A stretch of DNA of 40,706 nucleotides from an uncultured Ignavibacteriota bacterium (GTDB taxonomy: Bacteria; Bacteroidota; Ignavibacteria; UBA10030; UBA8401). The DNA lies in the NCBI GenBank assembly GCA_903861125.1, contig CAIOTF010000020.1:1-40706 (forward strand), read 5' to 3'. Each line of letters begins with the position of its first letter. The stretch's first letter is position 1. The translations under genes and the position numbers were made by a program. This document shows, in pieces, positions 33,943-40,706 of this stretch. The notes under the pieces are model-generated. The model made no database searches. It was not told the origin of the DNA and worked only from the letters and a program-made list of their open reading frames with translations.

Positions 33943-35925
33943 TTAGAATGATAGCAGTGTTGAAATATAAACATTTCTTCCTGGTCGGGGAATGTTTCCC
34001 CAGTCCAAGTGATCCCGATAATTGGCATCAAAAAGATTCTCTACCCCGCCGTTCAGAGATATTTGAAGATTTTCAATCAGTAAAATATAGCTTGCCCTGA
34101 TATGTGCAAGAAGATACGATGCGGTTGGTTGTTCACCGACAGATGTTCTAATGCTGTTTTGTGATGAGGCATATTCCAATTCACTTTGGACCGTGATATT
34201 CTCGAATCGATATCGGACAGATGTAAGATTTTTTAATGGCGGAATAAGTTGCAAAGGTTTTGAATCATTATCGGTTCCTTGAACATATTTTGTTGTTGAT
34301 ATTATTTCAAGATTATCTTGAGGATGAAGAATCAATGAAAACTCTAAACCCCTCATTGTTGCGAATGGAAGGTTGTTGAATAGTTTCACACCATGAGCTC
34401 CAATCGTCATTGCACTTAATGTCCCATCCTTAGCACCGATAATGAAATTGTTGATTCGATTGAAAAAGCAAGTTCCTTTTATCTGCATGAACTCTGTTTG
34501 AAAGCGTCCCGATATTTCTGATTGTAAAGATTGTTCATTCTGGAGTTCCGGATTTCCTACATAATCAAATCCATCAAAACGGTTGTAAAGGTAGAATCCA
34601 TACGATTCATTGATTGTCGGCATCCGCTCGGCATACCCAACAGAAAAAATCGCATTAATATTTTCTGAAAAACGATTGGTCAGATTCATCGTTCCGCTTT
34701 TTAACAAAGTATTTATTGCATTTTCTGTGTGATATCCAAAAACAGAAAGTTGTTGTCTACCAAATTCTGAAGTTACTAACGAATTGGTGTTTTCTAACCT
34801 TCCATTAAACGAAGCATTAATGTCGTTTGAAATATCCCATTCATCCTTAACAAAGATTGCCCCCGATATACGGCGTGCATCCGGCAGTGTCAGCATGAAC
34901 ATTGGAAGGCCGATGGGAGGATACATCGTCATTTCGGCACGAACAAAAGTTCGATAGAACTCTGCCCGTAATTGTGTCAAGTGATTGTCAAGAAAATCAA
35001 ATTGAGTATTGATATAGCTGCCATACGTTGTGCTCCAACCCGGCATATCCATATGCATAGGAATAGACGGACGATGTGTATCATCCATAAAATGAGTGAT
35101 GTCGTTTCGGTAAGCTTTAACTTCGCATTGTGAAAGAATATTGTCGTTGTTTGTAAAGTTGTATGACAGTGAATATATTCTTGCTTTCGCATATCCTACA
35201 TCCATCGTTAAAGCAGGATAGCCAATGTTCCATCCGTCATCAAAGAGCATATCAGATTTTAGTTCGTCATTCTCCGAAAGTTGATATCTTCCCGCAAGCG
35301 ACAGATTTGTTTTCTCATAATACGAAAAGGGAATTGTTGCGCCATTTCCGGCATTGTAATTATTACTCTTCCTATAAACACCATTGATCAAAAGAGCATA
35401 TTGAGATGTGCCAGTATTTACTGAGATATTGCCATTATATGCTTTTGCTGATGACTGATATCCAGAACCTGCCGAAACCTTTGTTTCAGAAAACATTGGT
35501 TCAGCAAGTTGAACATTCACTGCACCGCCAAGTGAAGAGCCAAATACGAGACCGTTTGTGCCTGTGGCGATATCAATACTATAGAGATTTTGCGGTTCGA
35601 CATAAATCGTGATCGGATCCATTTTATCGGTGCAGGCGCCATGGATATGCATTCCATCAATGGTAAGACTTACTTGTCCGGCGGAAAAACCGCGAATACT
35701 TGGTTCAAGTCCATAATTCCCTCGTCGGATCATTTGCACGCTTCCGGAGCGAGAAAGAATTTCTTCTGTTGTTGCAGAAGTATTCGCCTTGTAAAAATCA
35801 ATTGTGGTATCGCGGTGTTCAGAATTTCTGATGACGATTACCTCATTTAACGGATAGATTTTTGCTGTATCAGGTTGTTGAGCAATAACAACTTCAAACA
35901 GAAAACAGATGATGATATATTTCAT
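33943..35925 (-). CDS. TonB-dependent receptor of the OprC-like copper group
   Basis: ATG 35925 gives a signal peptide (MKYIIICFLFEVVIAQQ); the ORF extends 12 codons further without a good start. The plug includes IRGFSAGQVSLTIDGMHIHGACTDKMDP. Its C98-x3-M102 (CTDKM) matches the CxxxM motif that binds copper in OprC of Pseudomonas. A Met/His cluster (PMHMDMPGW) lies in the barrel. Length is 660 aa with a terminal Phe (STLLSF). It follows a YtkA/FixH-like lipoprotein gene with Met/His-rich copper-like sites. Copper is the best guess for the ligand; I have not aligned it with OprC, and the family motif was recalled rather than searched. Confidence 0.85.
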   Translation of the reverse strand: MKYIIICFLFEVVIAQQPDTAKIYPLNEVIVIRNSEHRDTTIDFYKANTSATTEEILSRSGSVQMIRRGNYGLEPSIRGFSAGQVSLTIDGMHIHGACTDKMDPITIYVEPQNLYSIDIATGTNGLVFGSSLGGAVNVQLAEPMFSETKVSAGSGYQSSAKAYNGNISVNTGTSQYALLINGVYRKSNNYNAGNGATIPFSYYEKTNLSLAGRYQLSENDELKSDMLFDDGWNIGYPALTMDVGYAKARIYSLSYNFTNNDNILSQCEVKAYRNDITHFMDDTHRPSIPMHMDMPGWSTTYGSYINTQFDFLDNHLTQLRAEFYRTFVRAEMTMYPPIGLPMFMLTLPDARRISGAIFVKDEWDISNDINASFNGRLENTNSLVTSEFGRQQLSVFGYHTENAINTLLKSGTMNLTNRFSENINAIFSVGYAERMPTINESYGFYLYNRFDGFDYVGNPELQNEQSLQSEISGRFQTEFMQIKGTCFFNRINNFIIGAKDGTLSAMTIGAHGVKLFNNLPFATMRGLEFSLILHPQDNLEIISTTKYVQGTDNDSKPLQLIPPLKNLTSVRYRFENITVQSELEYASSQNSIRTSVGEQPTASYLLAHIRASYILLIENLQISLNGGVENLFDANYRDHLDWGNIPRPGRNVYISTLLSF

Positions 35926-35984
35926 AGTGTTTTTAATAAGAAGCGAGGGAAGGCAAAACACCTTTCCTCGCTGTATTATTCCCT

Positions 35985-36815
35985 TTATAATGTAACGTCG
36001 AAATACATAGTTGTGTCTACAACGGCTCCATTTTTATAAATATCGAGATTAATTCTCCAGTCACCGGTCATGGTAAAATTCACTTTCCCTTTGTAATGCC
36101 CATTTGCTGTATGGGTTGGATTGACATTGTTCGGTGAACCATGTCCCATGGAAGGCATTTCCGGTGTGATGACAACAGTGTATGTTGAATCAAATGGAAA
36201 TGACATCATTGCCATGCTTTTATGGATTGCAATTTCAAAATCATTGATGCCGACTTTAAGACTTGAAGGGCGCAGATAACTAATAAATAGTTTTGCACTG
36301 TCATTTTTAGCCACAGTAGATTTTAAAATAGCGGGAGTTTTATCCGCTACTGTAACCGGTAGAGTTGCTATGCCTTCGAGATTGGAGGTATGATTATGAA
36401 CTTCAACATCGACAGTCCACGATCCGCCCATTGAAGCCATAAGAAAAACAATTTGACACGGGAAGAGGCTGTTTACTGCAATTGTGCTGGTAGGATTTTC
36501 ATATGGTGCAGAATGTTTCATCATTCCCATATCCATCATCGGGTCTAAATGAATATGTGCATCCGTGACCAATGTTCCTTTTGCAGAATCGAGCACCGCA
36601 ATGAAAACGTTATTATATCCTGTAAAGAGTGCAGTTTTAGACCAGAGCTGCACTTTCGTCGCCGCACCGGCCGCATATCCTTCAGCAATCTTTGTTAATC
36701 CTGCAAACGGGTCAGTAGGATTCACAGGAGCAAGTGGGTTATCTTCCTTCTTACAACCTGAGAAAACAATTAGTGCAAAAAACAGTATAGCAAATACTTT
36801 TTTCTGTAAAAGCAT
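35985..36815 (-). CDS. lipoprotein with YtkA/FixH-like domain, Met/His-rich
   Basis: Lipoprotein signal with lipobox VFSGC near residues 17-21. The mature part has two beta-rich regions. The first includes YNNVFIAVLD and an unusual HIHLDPMMDMGMMKHSAP stretch (about 90-107). The second includes FEIAIHKSMAMMSFPFDSTYTVVITPEMPSMGHGSP and ends HYKGKVNFTMTGDWRINLDIYKNG. The second is close to the YtkA/FixH pattern (MPSMGHG, then G-x-Y-x-G-x-V-x-F-x-M-x-G-x-W). Such Met/His clusters commonly bind Cu(I)/Cu(II). It sits before the OprC-like receptor in the same operon, and probably binds copper in the outer membrane or periplasm. AAGGAA supports the start. Confidence 0.75.
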   Translation of the reverse strand: MLLQKKVFAILFFALIVFSGCKKEDNPLAPVNPTDPFAGLTKIAEGYAAGAATKVQLWSKTALFTGYNNVFIAVLDSAKGTLVTDAHIHLDPMMDMGMMKHSAPYENPTSTIAVNSLFPCQIVFLMASMGGSWTVDVEVHNHTSNLEGIATLPVTVADKTPAILKSTVAKNDSAKLFISYLRPSSLKVGINDFEIAIHKSMAMMSFPFDSTYTVVITPEMPSMGHGSPNNVNPTHTANGHYKGKVNFTMTGDWRINLDIYKNGAVVDTTMYFDVTL

Positions 36816-36866
36816 AGAAGTTCCTTTTCTAATAAATAAATAGAGATAAATAGTTGAAATAGAATT

Positions 36867-37271
36867 TCAGCTATTGGTTACGGAGTTTTGGAGTAAAACA
36901 TTATAAATAGAGTGATGTTTCGGAGGTTGGTTAATATCGTCTGGAAAACCGGGGTGTGTATCGCCAATTGAAATATCGGCGAATGTAATATCTTCTTCGC
37001 TTTTGAGTGAACTGAATTCTAATTCTAACGCTATAAACGAGAGAAGCTCTGGTGTTCGAACCTCAATTTTAGGGGATTCATTTTTTGGTGTTTGATCTTC
37101 AACTTCTCGAACGTGACACTGACCACAGCAATCCGGATTTTGTTTGTTGACGCAATATGTTTCGGCAATATAATCTTTGTATACAAAGTAGGTCGCCCAA
37201 ATAATAGGACCACTCAAGACATACATCGAAAAAAAGAATAACAAAATTGCCGAGAAGAATTTTTTCATCAT
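36867..37271 (-). CDS. small membrane-anchored protein with a Cys cluster, copper-operon leader
   Basis: 134 aa. One N-terminal membrane helix (about residues 5-30), then YKDYIAETYCVNKQNPDCCGQCHV with C40, C48, C49 and C52. This resembles the short motif C-x-N-K-x(4-6)-C-x-G-x-C found in small proteins near copper TonB receptors in Bacteroidota. A His pair (PPKHHSIYN) is at the C-terminal end. It stands first in the minus-strand group with the lipoprotein and OprC-like receptor. A role in binding or handing on copper is plausible. There is no named family I can give with confidence. Confidence 0.65.
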   Translation of the reverse strand: MMKKFFSAILLFFFSMYVLSGPIIWATYFVYKDYIAETYCVNKQNPDCCGQCHVREVEDQTPKNESPKIEVRTPELLSFIALELEFSSLKSEEDITFADISIGDTHPGFPDDINQPPKHHSIYNVLLQNSVTNS

Positions 37272-37465
37272 ATCATTGGTAAATTATCGAAAACTTCAAA
37301 TAGATGCAATGTATTCTCTCGTGCATGATGACATACAAACTCATGATATTGATTTATCGGTTTGATGTAGTTACATTAATCGAAATTAAAAGATCATTTT
37401 CATATAAATACGAATTGTTAATGTTTCAAGTTCACCATAAATATTTTAGCGAGTAGGATGTGTCT

Positions 37466-38254
37466 ATGAAAATAAACAGAGCAATGTCAATAATTTGTAT
37501 TCTAGGTTTTTGCTTTAAATTTGTAATTGCGCAAGATCGTCCATTTCTTTTCACCGTAGTTCCATCATCAGATGCAACTACACGTCAATTAAGTTTACAA
37601 TATGATGCAGTCTACGGACGTGAAACATTTGAGCCTATCGGTGGTGATAATGTTGAACAAAAAATTGGTATGCAAACCAGTTTGAATGAATCAATAACAC
37701 TTGTTGGCAAAATTGGTTTTGCGATGAATAATATATCAACAAACTCTTCACAACATATTGAATTGCTTACCCAATTATTGAAATCACAAGATAGTAAAAT
37801 TGATTTATCAATCGGATCAGGATTCCTTCACGAATATAGAGGAACGAATGTTCTTTTTGGAAGAGTAATTGTCGGAAGACGGTTTGAATCATGGCAGTTA
37901 TTCGGAAACGTTCTTGTTGAAAAACCATTTTCACAGACCCGTGACCAACTTGATCTTTTCCTTACCACCGGTTTGTCCTATAATTATTCTCCATCAATCC
38001 AATTAGGAATTGAAGCTGTAGGTCAAGATCTTGAAGGATTCTGGGATGAGACTGAAGCGGAAGGTGGGGCAACAATGTTCATTGGACCAACAATGGTGGC
38101 GGCGATTCCTGCTACTTCATGGACTTTTACTCTTGGTGTTGGTCCAATTATTCGCGCCACTCAAAATATTTGGACAAGTATTGCTCCTAGGTATTTTAAT
38201 GCAACTAAAGACAATGGGTATATCATCCATGGAGCCATAAATATTGTAATGTGA
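37466..38254 (+). CDS. exported beta-barrel-like protein, divergent from the copper operon
   Basis: ATG 37466, preceded by TAGGATG, gives a signal peptide (SIICILGFCFKFVIAQ). The 262-aa product has many alternating strands with aromatic and glycine residues (LSLQYDAVYGRETFEPIGG, VGKIGFAMNN, GLSYNYSPSIQLGIEAVG, WTFTLGVGPIIRAT). These suggest a small outer-membrane barrel, as in the PF13557-type transporters or unknown porin-like proteins. It ends without a terminal Phe (INIVM). It starts 195 bases from the first gene of the divergent copper-type operon and may share its control. Substrate unknown. Confidence 0.65.
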   Translation: MKINRAMSIICILGFCFKFVIAQDRPFLFTVVPSSDATTRQLSLQYDAVYGRETFEPIGGDNVEQKIGMQTSLNESITLVGKIGFAMNNISTNSSQHIELLTQLLKSQDSKIDLSIGSGFLHEYRGTNVLFGRVIVGRRFESWQLFGNVLVEKPFSQTRDQLDLFLTTGLSYNYSPSIQLGIEAVGQDLEGFWDETEAEGGATMFIGPTMVAAIPATSWTFTLGVGPIIRATQNIWTSIAPRYFNATKDNGYIIHGAINIVM

Positions 38255-38269
38255 AAAAGAATACAAAAA

Positions 38270-38418
38270 TTGGGTCCCAACCTTTTAAGTCTTACATCGG
38301 ATCCAAGTGGTTGCTTCTACTTCGACATGGGACGAGGTAGCCGCCGAAGCAGGATCGTCGGAGTATTCTCTGGTTTTATTTTTTGGTTTTTAGAAATAGC
38401 CCTACTGCAAAAATTACG
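38270..38418. other. unassigned stretch after the barrel protein
   Basis: No intact gene. One frame reads IQVVASTSTWDEVAAEAG for about 30 codons then stops, which resembles the start of a metal-binding ABC lipoprotein (VVASTSxW). This is too short to call and could be chance. Confidence 0.2.
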
Positions 38419-38445
38419 ATGCCACTCTCACGAGTGGCATTTTTA
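38419..38445 (+). terminator. intrinsic terminator
   Basis: Nine-bp stem ATGCCACTC with GAGTGGCAT around TCAC, followed by TTTTTATTT. It ends the transcript of the gene at 37466. Confidence 0.8.
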
Positions 38446-38452
38446 TTTATCG

Positions 38453-38522
38453 TAATCGTAAAATCGTAATTCAAGTATTTGCTGTTAATACTGTAGAATA
38501 TGTTATTACGATATTACGATTA
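38453..38522. repeat. long stem-loop built of ATCGTAA units (right copy)
   Basis: TAATCGTAAAATCGTAAT (38453-38470) pairs with its inverse at 38505-38522 in 17 of 18 positions, loop 34 bases. It uses the same ATCGTAA unit as 28524-28602. A copy of the ATACTGTAGAA 11-mer lies in the loop. Confidence 0.6.
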
Positions 38523-38581
38523 TCTCTCCGAGAAGAGTGTGAACGGAACAGTTGAGTGTTGATGCCCGGGTTTAAAATAAA

Positions 38582-38611
38582 ATCGGCCTAATCTTTTCAA
38601 ATTAGGCCGAT
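38582..38611 (-). terminator. terminator of tRNA-Leu
   Basis: A perfect 11-bp stem (ATCGGCCTAAT with ATTAGGCCGAT) lies immediately after the tRNA on the minus strand, followed by a T-rich run in that direction. Confidence 0.85.
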
Positions 38612-38615
38612 CCCG

Positions 38616-38699
38616 TGCCCGGGACTGGACTTGAACCAGCACAACCTTGCGGTCACAGGCTTCTGAGACCTGCGTGTCTGCCAATTTCACCACCCGGGC
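38616..38699 (-). tRNA. tRNA-Leu (anticodon CAG)
   Basis: On the minus strand the sequence begins GCCCGGGTGGTGAAATTGG and ends CCCGGGC plus discriminator A, giving a seven-pair acceptor stem. The D-arm is GTG-AAATTGGCAGA-CAC. The anticodon arm is CAGGT-CTCAGAA-GCCTG with CAG as the anticodon. There is a long variable arm (GACCGCAAGGTTG), as expected for leucine tRNA, and a T-arm with TTCAAGT. Total 84 bases. The CCA end is not encoded. It is the only complete tRNA I see in the window. Confidence 0.93.
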
Positions 38700-39155
38700 A
38701 TTTGAAACAAGAAGATTAAATAAAAGAACAAGCCAATTTTGGAGTCCCGATCATGCGGTTTAATTCATTATCGGGACGACATCCCGCCGCGTTGTTTTTT
38801 CCCGGATGCGGGACACCACCCGGGCATTTGAAACAAGAAGATTAAATAAAAGAACAAGCCAATTTTGGAGTCCCGATCATGCGGTTTAATTCATTATCGG
38901 GACGACATCCCGCCGCGTTGTTTTTTTCCGGATGCGGGACACCACCCGGGCATTTGAAACAAGAAGATTAAATAAAAGAACAAGCCAATTTTGGAGTCCC
39001 GATCATGCCATTTAATTCATAATCGGGACGACATCCCGCCGCGTTGTTTTTTCCCGGATGCGGGACACCACCCGGGCATTTGAAACAAGAAGATTAAATA
39101 AATGAACAAGCCAATTTTGGAGTCCCGATCATGCGGTTTAATTCATTATCGGGAC
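38695..39155. repeat. tandem repeat of 126 bp, about 3.7 copies, upstream of tRNA-Leu
   Basis: Copies begin at 38695, 38821, 38947 and 39073, exactly 126 bases apart, and are almost identical; the last stops at 39155. Each copy contains the first 13 or so bases of the tRNA-Leu gene (ACCACCCGGGCA on the plus strand), the AT-rich region before it, and two inverted repeats. One of these is GTCCCGAT with ATCGGGAC about 18 bases apart; the other is ATCCCGCC/GGATGCGGGA type. The first copy is the tRNA itself with its real upstream region, so the array repeats that region. Copy 3 differs at a few bases. Confidence 0.9.
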
Positions 39156-39498
39156 ACTACTCATATATAAACACTGGAATAATATACGAAGAAACCTTTT
39201 TTCTTCCAAACAGGTTCAAATAAGAAATATTTGGGGCGCAAAAATTGCAGAGCATTGCTTCAGTCTGAAGTAAAAGACTTCAACACGTGTTCTCAAATAC
39301 GCATCACTATTCAAGATTGCGTTCTAAAGTAAGATCTGTGCAGAATTAGTGTTAGTACACAGCTGCTATTATCATATTACATATAAATATTAAATCTGGC
39401 TGCGGACAAACCACATCTATTTAATCGTGTTGAATCAGCCCTACGACCGCTAATGATTATCAACCGATGTAACGTCACCGTTACTTCGCCAATTGGCA
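39156..39498. other. intergenic region, nothing recognised
   Basis: AT-rich sequence between the 126-bp array and the next gene. I see no intact ORF, hairpin with a T run, RNA gene or repeat. Confidence 0.5.
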
Positions 39499-39750
39499 TT
39501 ACAATTCTTCTGCTAAATACTTTAATACCTCTTGTGAAAAATAATCATCTAATAGATAATCAAATATTTGCTGTATTTGTTCGGCGGGCAAAATTATGGA
39601 AGGATTAAATAAAAAAATATCTAACTCATCTTTTCGATGTTGAGTATCAAGATTTAATATTTCAACGAGAATAGTTCTTAGCTCTGGGTTTTGTTTAATA
39701 ATGTTTATAAATGCAGAAAATACATTTTGCGCGGAATTATCTTCAATCAT
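39499..39750 (-). CDS. small hypothetical protein
   Basis: 83 aa, acidic and largely helical by composition (QNVFSAFINIIKQNPELRTILVEILNL, LPAEQIQQIFDYLLDDYFSQEVLKYLAEEL in parts). No signal peptide or membrane segment. The amphipathic repeats resemble small helical proteins, but I recognise no family. A weak GAAAG stands before the ATG. Composition is protein-like, so a real gene is likelier than chance. Confidence 0.5.
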   Translation of the reverse strand: MIEDNSAQNVFSAFINIIKQNPELRTILVEILNLDTQHRKDELDIFLFNPSIILPAEQIQQIFDYLLDDYFSQEVLKYLAEEL

Positions 39751-39935
39751 AAATTTCTTTCGCAGATAAACTTCCAGAATCAGAAAGACAATATTGAATT
39801 AATTACTCAAATCTAACTAGAATTATCTTACATAATTATCCAACAATTTGCTATAACATAAACGTGCAGTTTTTTCAATTCATCGGAGGTATATGTCCAT
39901 TATGCAAAATCTCGTTTTTCGTAAAATTCAAAGAG

Positions 39936-40029
39936 ATTGCCCCGCTTCTTGGTTTCCGCCATGTACTGGGTTCAAAATGCGGAACTTCGTCGCTTCGCTC
40001 CTCGTCCCGAAGGGCCCCTTTGGGGCAAT
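39936..40029. repeat. inverted-repeat element (ATTGCCCC ... GGGGCAAT)
   Basis: An 8-bp perfect inverted repeat (39936-39943 and 40022-40029) bounds about 94 bases of GC-rich sequence within an AT-rich gap. The inside has smaller palindromes (GGGCCCCTTTGGGG). It looks like a short intergenic repeat unit. The ORF that could be read across it is best explained as chance. Confidence 0.45.
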
Positions 40030-40050
40030 GACTTTTTCAGATGTCTCATA

Positions 40051-40482
40051 TTATCTATTTTTAGCTGCTACAAATATTTTTCGAATATCATTTAAGTGTT
40101 TGTCGGTTTGAGCCACTAAATCCTCTGCAACTTCATTCACTCGATTCGTGCCACAGGTGCCAACCATTGAAGTAATGTAAAACGGTAATGGCTGTTCAGG
40201 GTTATTCCATACCCATGTTGCCGAATATACTGTTAAGTAAGAATTTGAGGAGTTTGGTTCTAAAGTTACAAGGATTAACTGCATTCTTGCAATCGTTTCA
40301 TCAAATGTTAAAGCCATAGACTTAGACTCTCGTATTTCTTCATTTATTTTGTATCCCAATCTCGTACCAATCGCATCGTCTCCCGAATGGCTAAACTCAA
40401 TTGGTAATACACTATAGTCTTGTGCAAGAAGCAAAGACTGAAATGTAAAATAAAATATTAATCCGAATTGTTTCATGTGCAT
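40051..40482 (-). CDS. exported protein of unknown function
   Basis: About 143 aa with a signal peptide (KQFGLIFYFTFQSLLLAQ) and a mature part of mixed strands and helices (DETIARMQLILVTLEPNS, YLTVYSATWVWNN, ITSMVGTCGTNRVNEVAEDLVAQTDKHLNDIRKIF). GGAGG lies 10 bases before ATG 40482 and four before the TTG at 40488, so either may be the start. No family recognised. Likely periplasmic. Confidence 0.6.
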   Translation of the reverse strand: MHMKQFGLIFYFTFQSLLLAQDYSVLPIEFSHSGDDAIGTRLGYKINEEIRESKSMALTFDETIARMQLILVTLEPNSSNSYLTVYSATWVWNNPEQPLPFYITSMVGTCGTNRVNEVAEDLVAQTDKHLNDIRKIFVAAKNR

Positions 40483-40571
40483 TTTCAATTTTCCTCCTTT
40501 GTTTATAGGTTACCGATTTTTAGATAAAATAATGTAAGGGAACACGATTCATTGCGCAACTACGTATCAGG

Positions 40572-40620
40572 TGTACCCCATTGACTGGACAGTTTTAGGT
40601 GAAAGTTAAGGTGGACAATG
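40572..40620. mobile_element. possible end of an IS3-like insertion sequence
   Basis: The stretch begins TGTACCCCATTGACTGGACAG and goes on to AAGGTGGACAATG. The TGGACA...GGTGGACA layout is common at the left end of IS3-family elements before their first gene. No transposase ORF follows before the window ends, so this is tentative and may be a decayed end. Confidence 0.3.
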
Positions 40621-40706
40621 TATCGTTAAGTAATACTGTAGTCAAGGTCGTTCTTTGAAAATAGTTTTTTAAAAAGTGTTCTTTTCATAAAGTTGGTGTT
40701 CCAGAG

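Noticed and set aside
28605-38254. Is the metal region a prophage or intact integrative element?
   Set aside because: No integrase, phage structural gene, relaxase or replication gene is present; only tRNA-end copies suggest past integration.
38270-38455. 61-aa ORF with a hydrophobic stretch after the barrel protein
   Set aside because: Its last third is the terminator stem at 38419-38445, and no ribosome site precedes it.
38695-39155. Could the regular repeats be a CRISPR array?
   Set aside because: The 126-bp units are identical throughout with no variable spacers, and no cas gene is near.
39893-40111. 72-aa ORF on the plus strand
   Set aside because: It runs across the inverted-repeat element and the end of the minus-strand exported-protein gene; its sequence is not protein-like.

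Overview
The window looks like chromosomal DNA from a member of the Bacteroidota/Chlorobi-Ignavibacteria (FCB) group. The support is a TonB receptor with an N-terminal carboxypeptidase-regulatory-like domain, two more TonB receptors, a copy of the Bacteroidota-type -7 promoter element TAnnTTTG before the gene at 24637, and moderate GC in the housekeeping parts. The lineage is inferred; there is no rRNA or marker gene to fix it.

Layout. (1) 1-1225: the end of an IS256-family insertion sequence. (2) 1508-7079: a plus-strand cluster around carbamoyl phosphate: ornithine carbamoyltransferase, carbamate kinase, aspartate carbamoyltransferase, ornithine aminotransferase and a cyclic-2,3-diphosphoglycerate-synthetase-like P-loop protein (COG2403 type). 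It has no arginine deiminase and no carbamoyl-phosphate synthetase. (3) 7150-10850: single genes: a small membrane-anchored protein, a zinc-free MDR oxidoreductase, a lipocalin-like protein, an OsmC-type protein and an exported protein. (4) 11354-14195: motA, motB and a response regulator joined to a degenerate HD-GYP domain, with overlapping genes. (5) 14276-24163: a YycJ/WalJ-like metallo-beta-lactamase protein, divergent from a 54-codon gene followed by recC, recB and recD, all joined by 4-base overlaps. (6) 24637-28096: membrane protein, winged-helix regulator and a large TonB receptor, behind a promoter overlapped by a palindrome. (7) 28170-28605: three terminator-like hairpins, each followed by a copy of the 3' end of a tRNA gene. 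(8) 28605-38254: a more AT-rich metal-uptake region. One minus-strand operon has NikR, a TonB receptor, a lipoprotein binding protein, a FecCD permease and an ATPase (nickel). A second has a small Cys-motif protein, a YtkA/FixH-like lipoprotein and an OprC-like TonB receptor (probably copper). A divergent outer-membrane barrel-like protein lies beside it. (9) 38616-39155: tRNA-Leu(CAG) on the minus strand with its terminator, and an exact 126-bp tandem repeat of its upstream region. (10) 39156-40706: small hypothetical genes, a hairpin repeat and a possible insertion-sequence end.

Most worth a second look: the carbamoyl-phosphate cluster with its unexplained P-loop ATPase; the metal-uptake region bounded by tRNA-Leu 3'-end copies; the nickel binding lipoprotein, whose signal peptide can only be reached from a non-AUG start (AUU, AUA or AUC); the loss of metal ligands in the HD-GYP domain coupled to motAB; the small gene translationally coupled to recC; and the 126-bp array that multiplies the tRNA upstream region.
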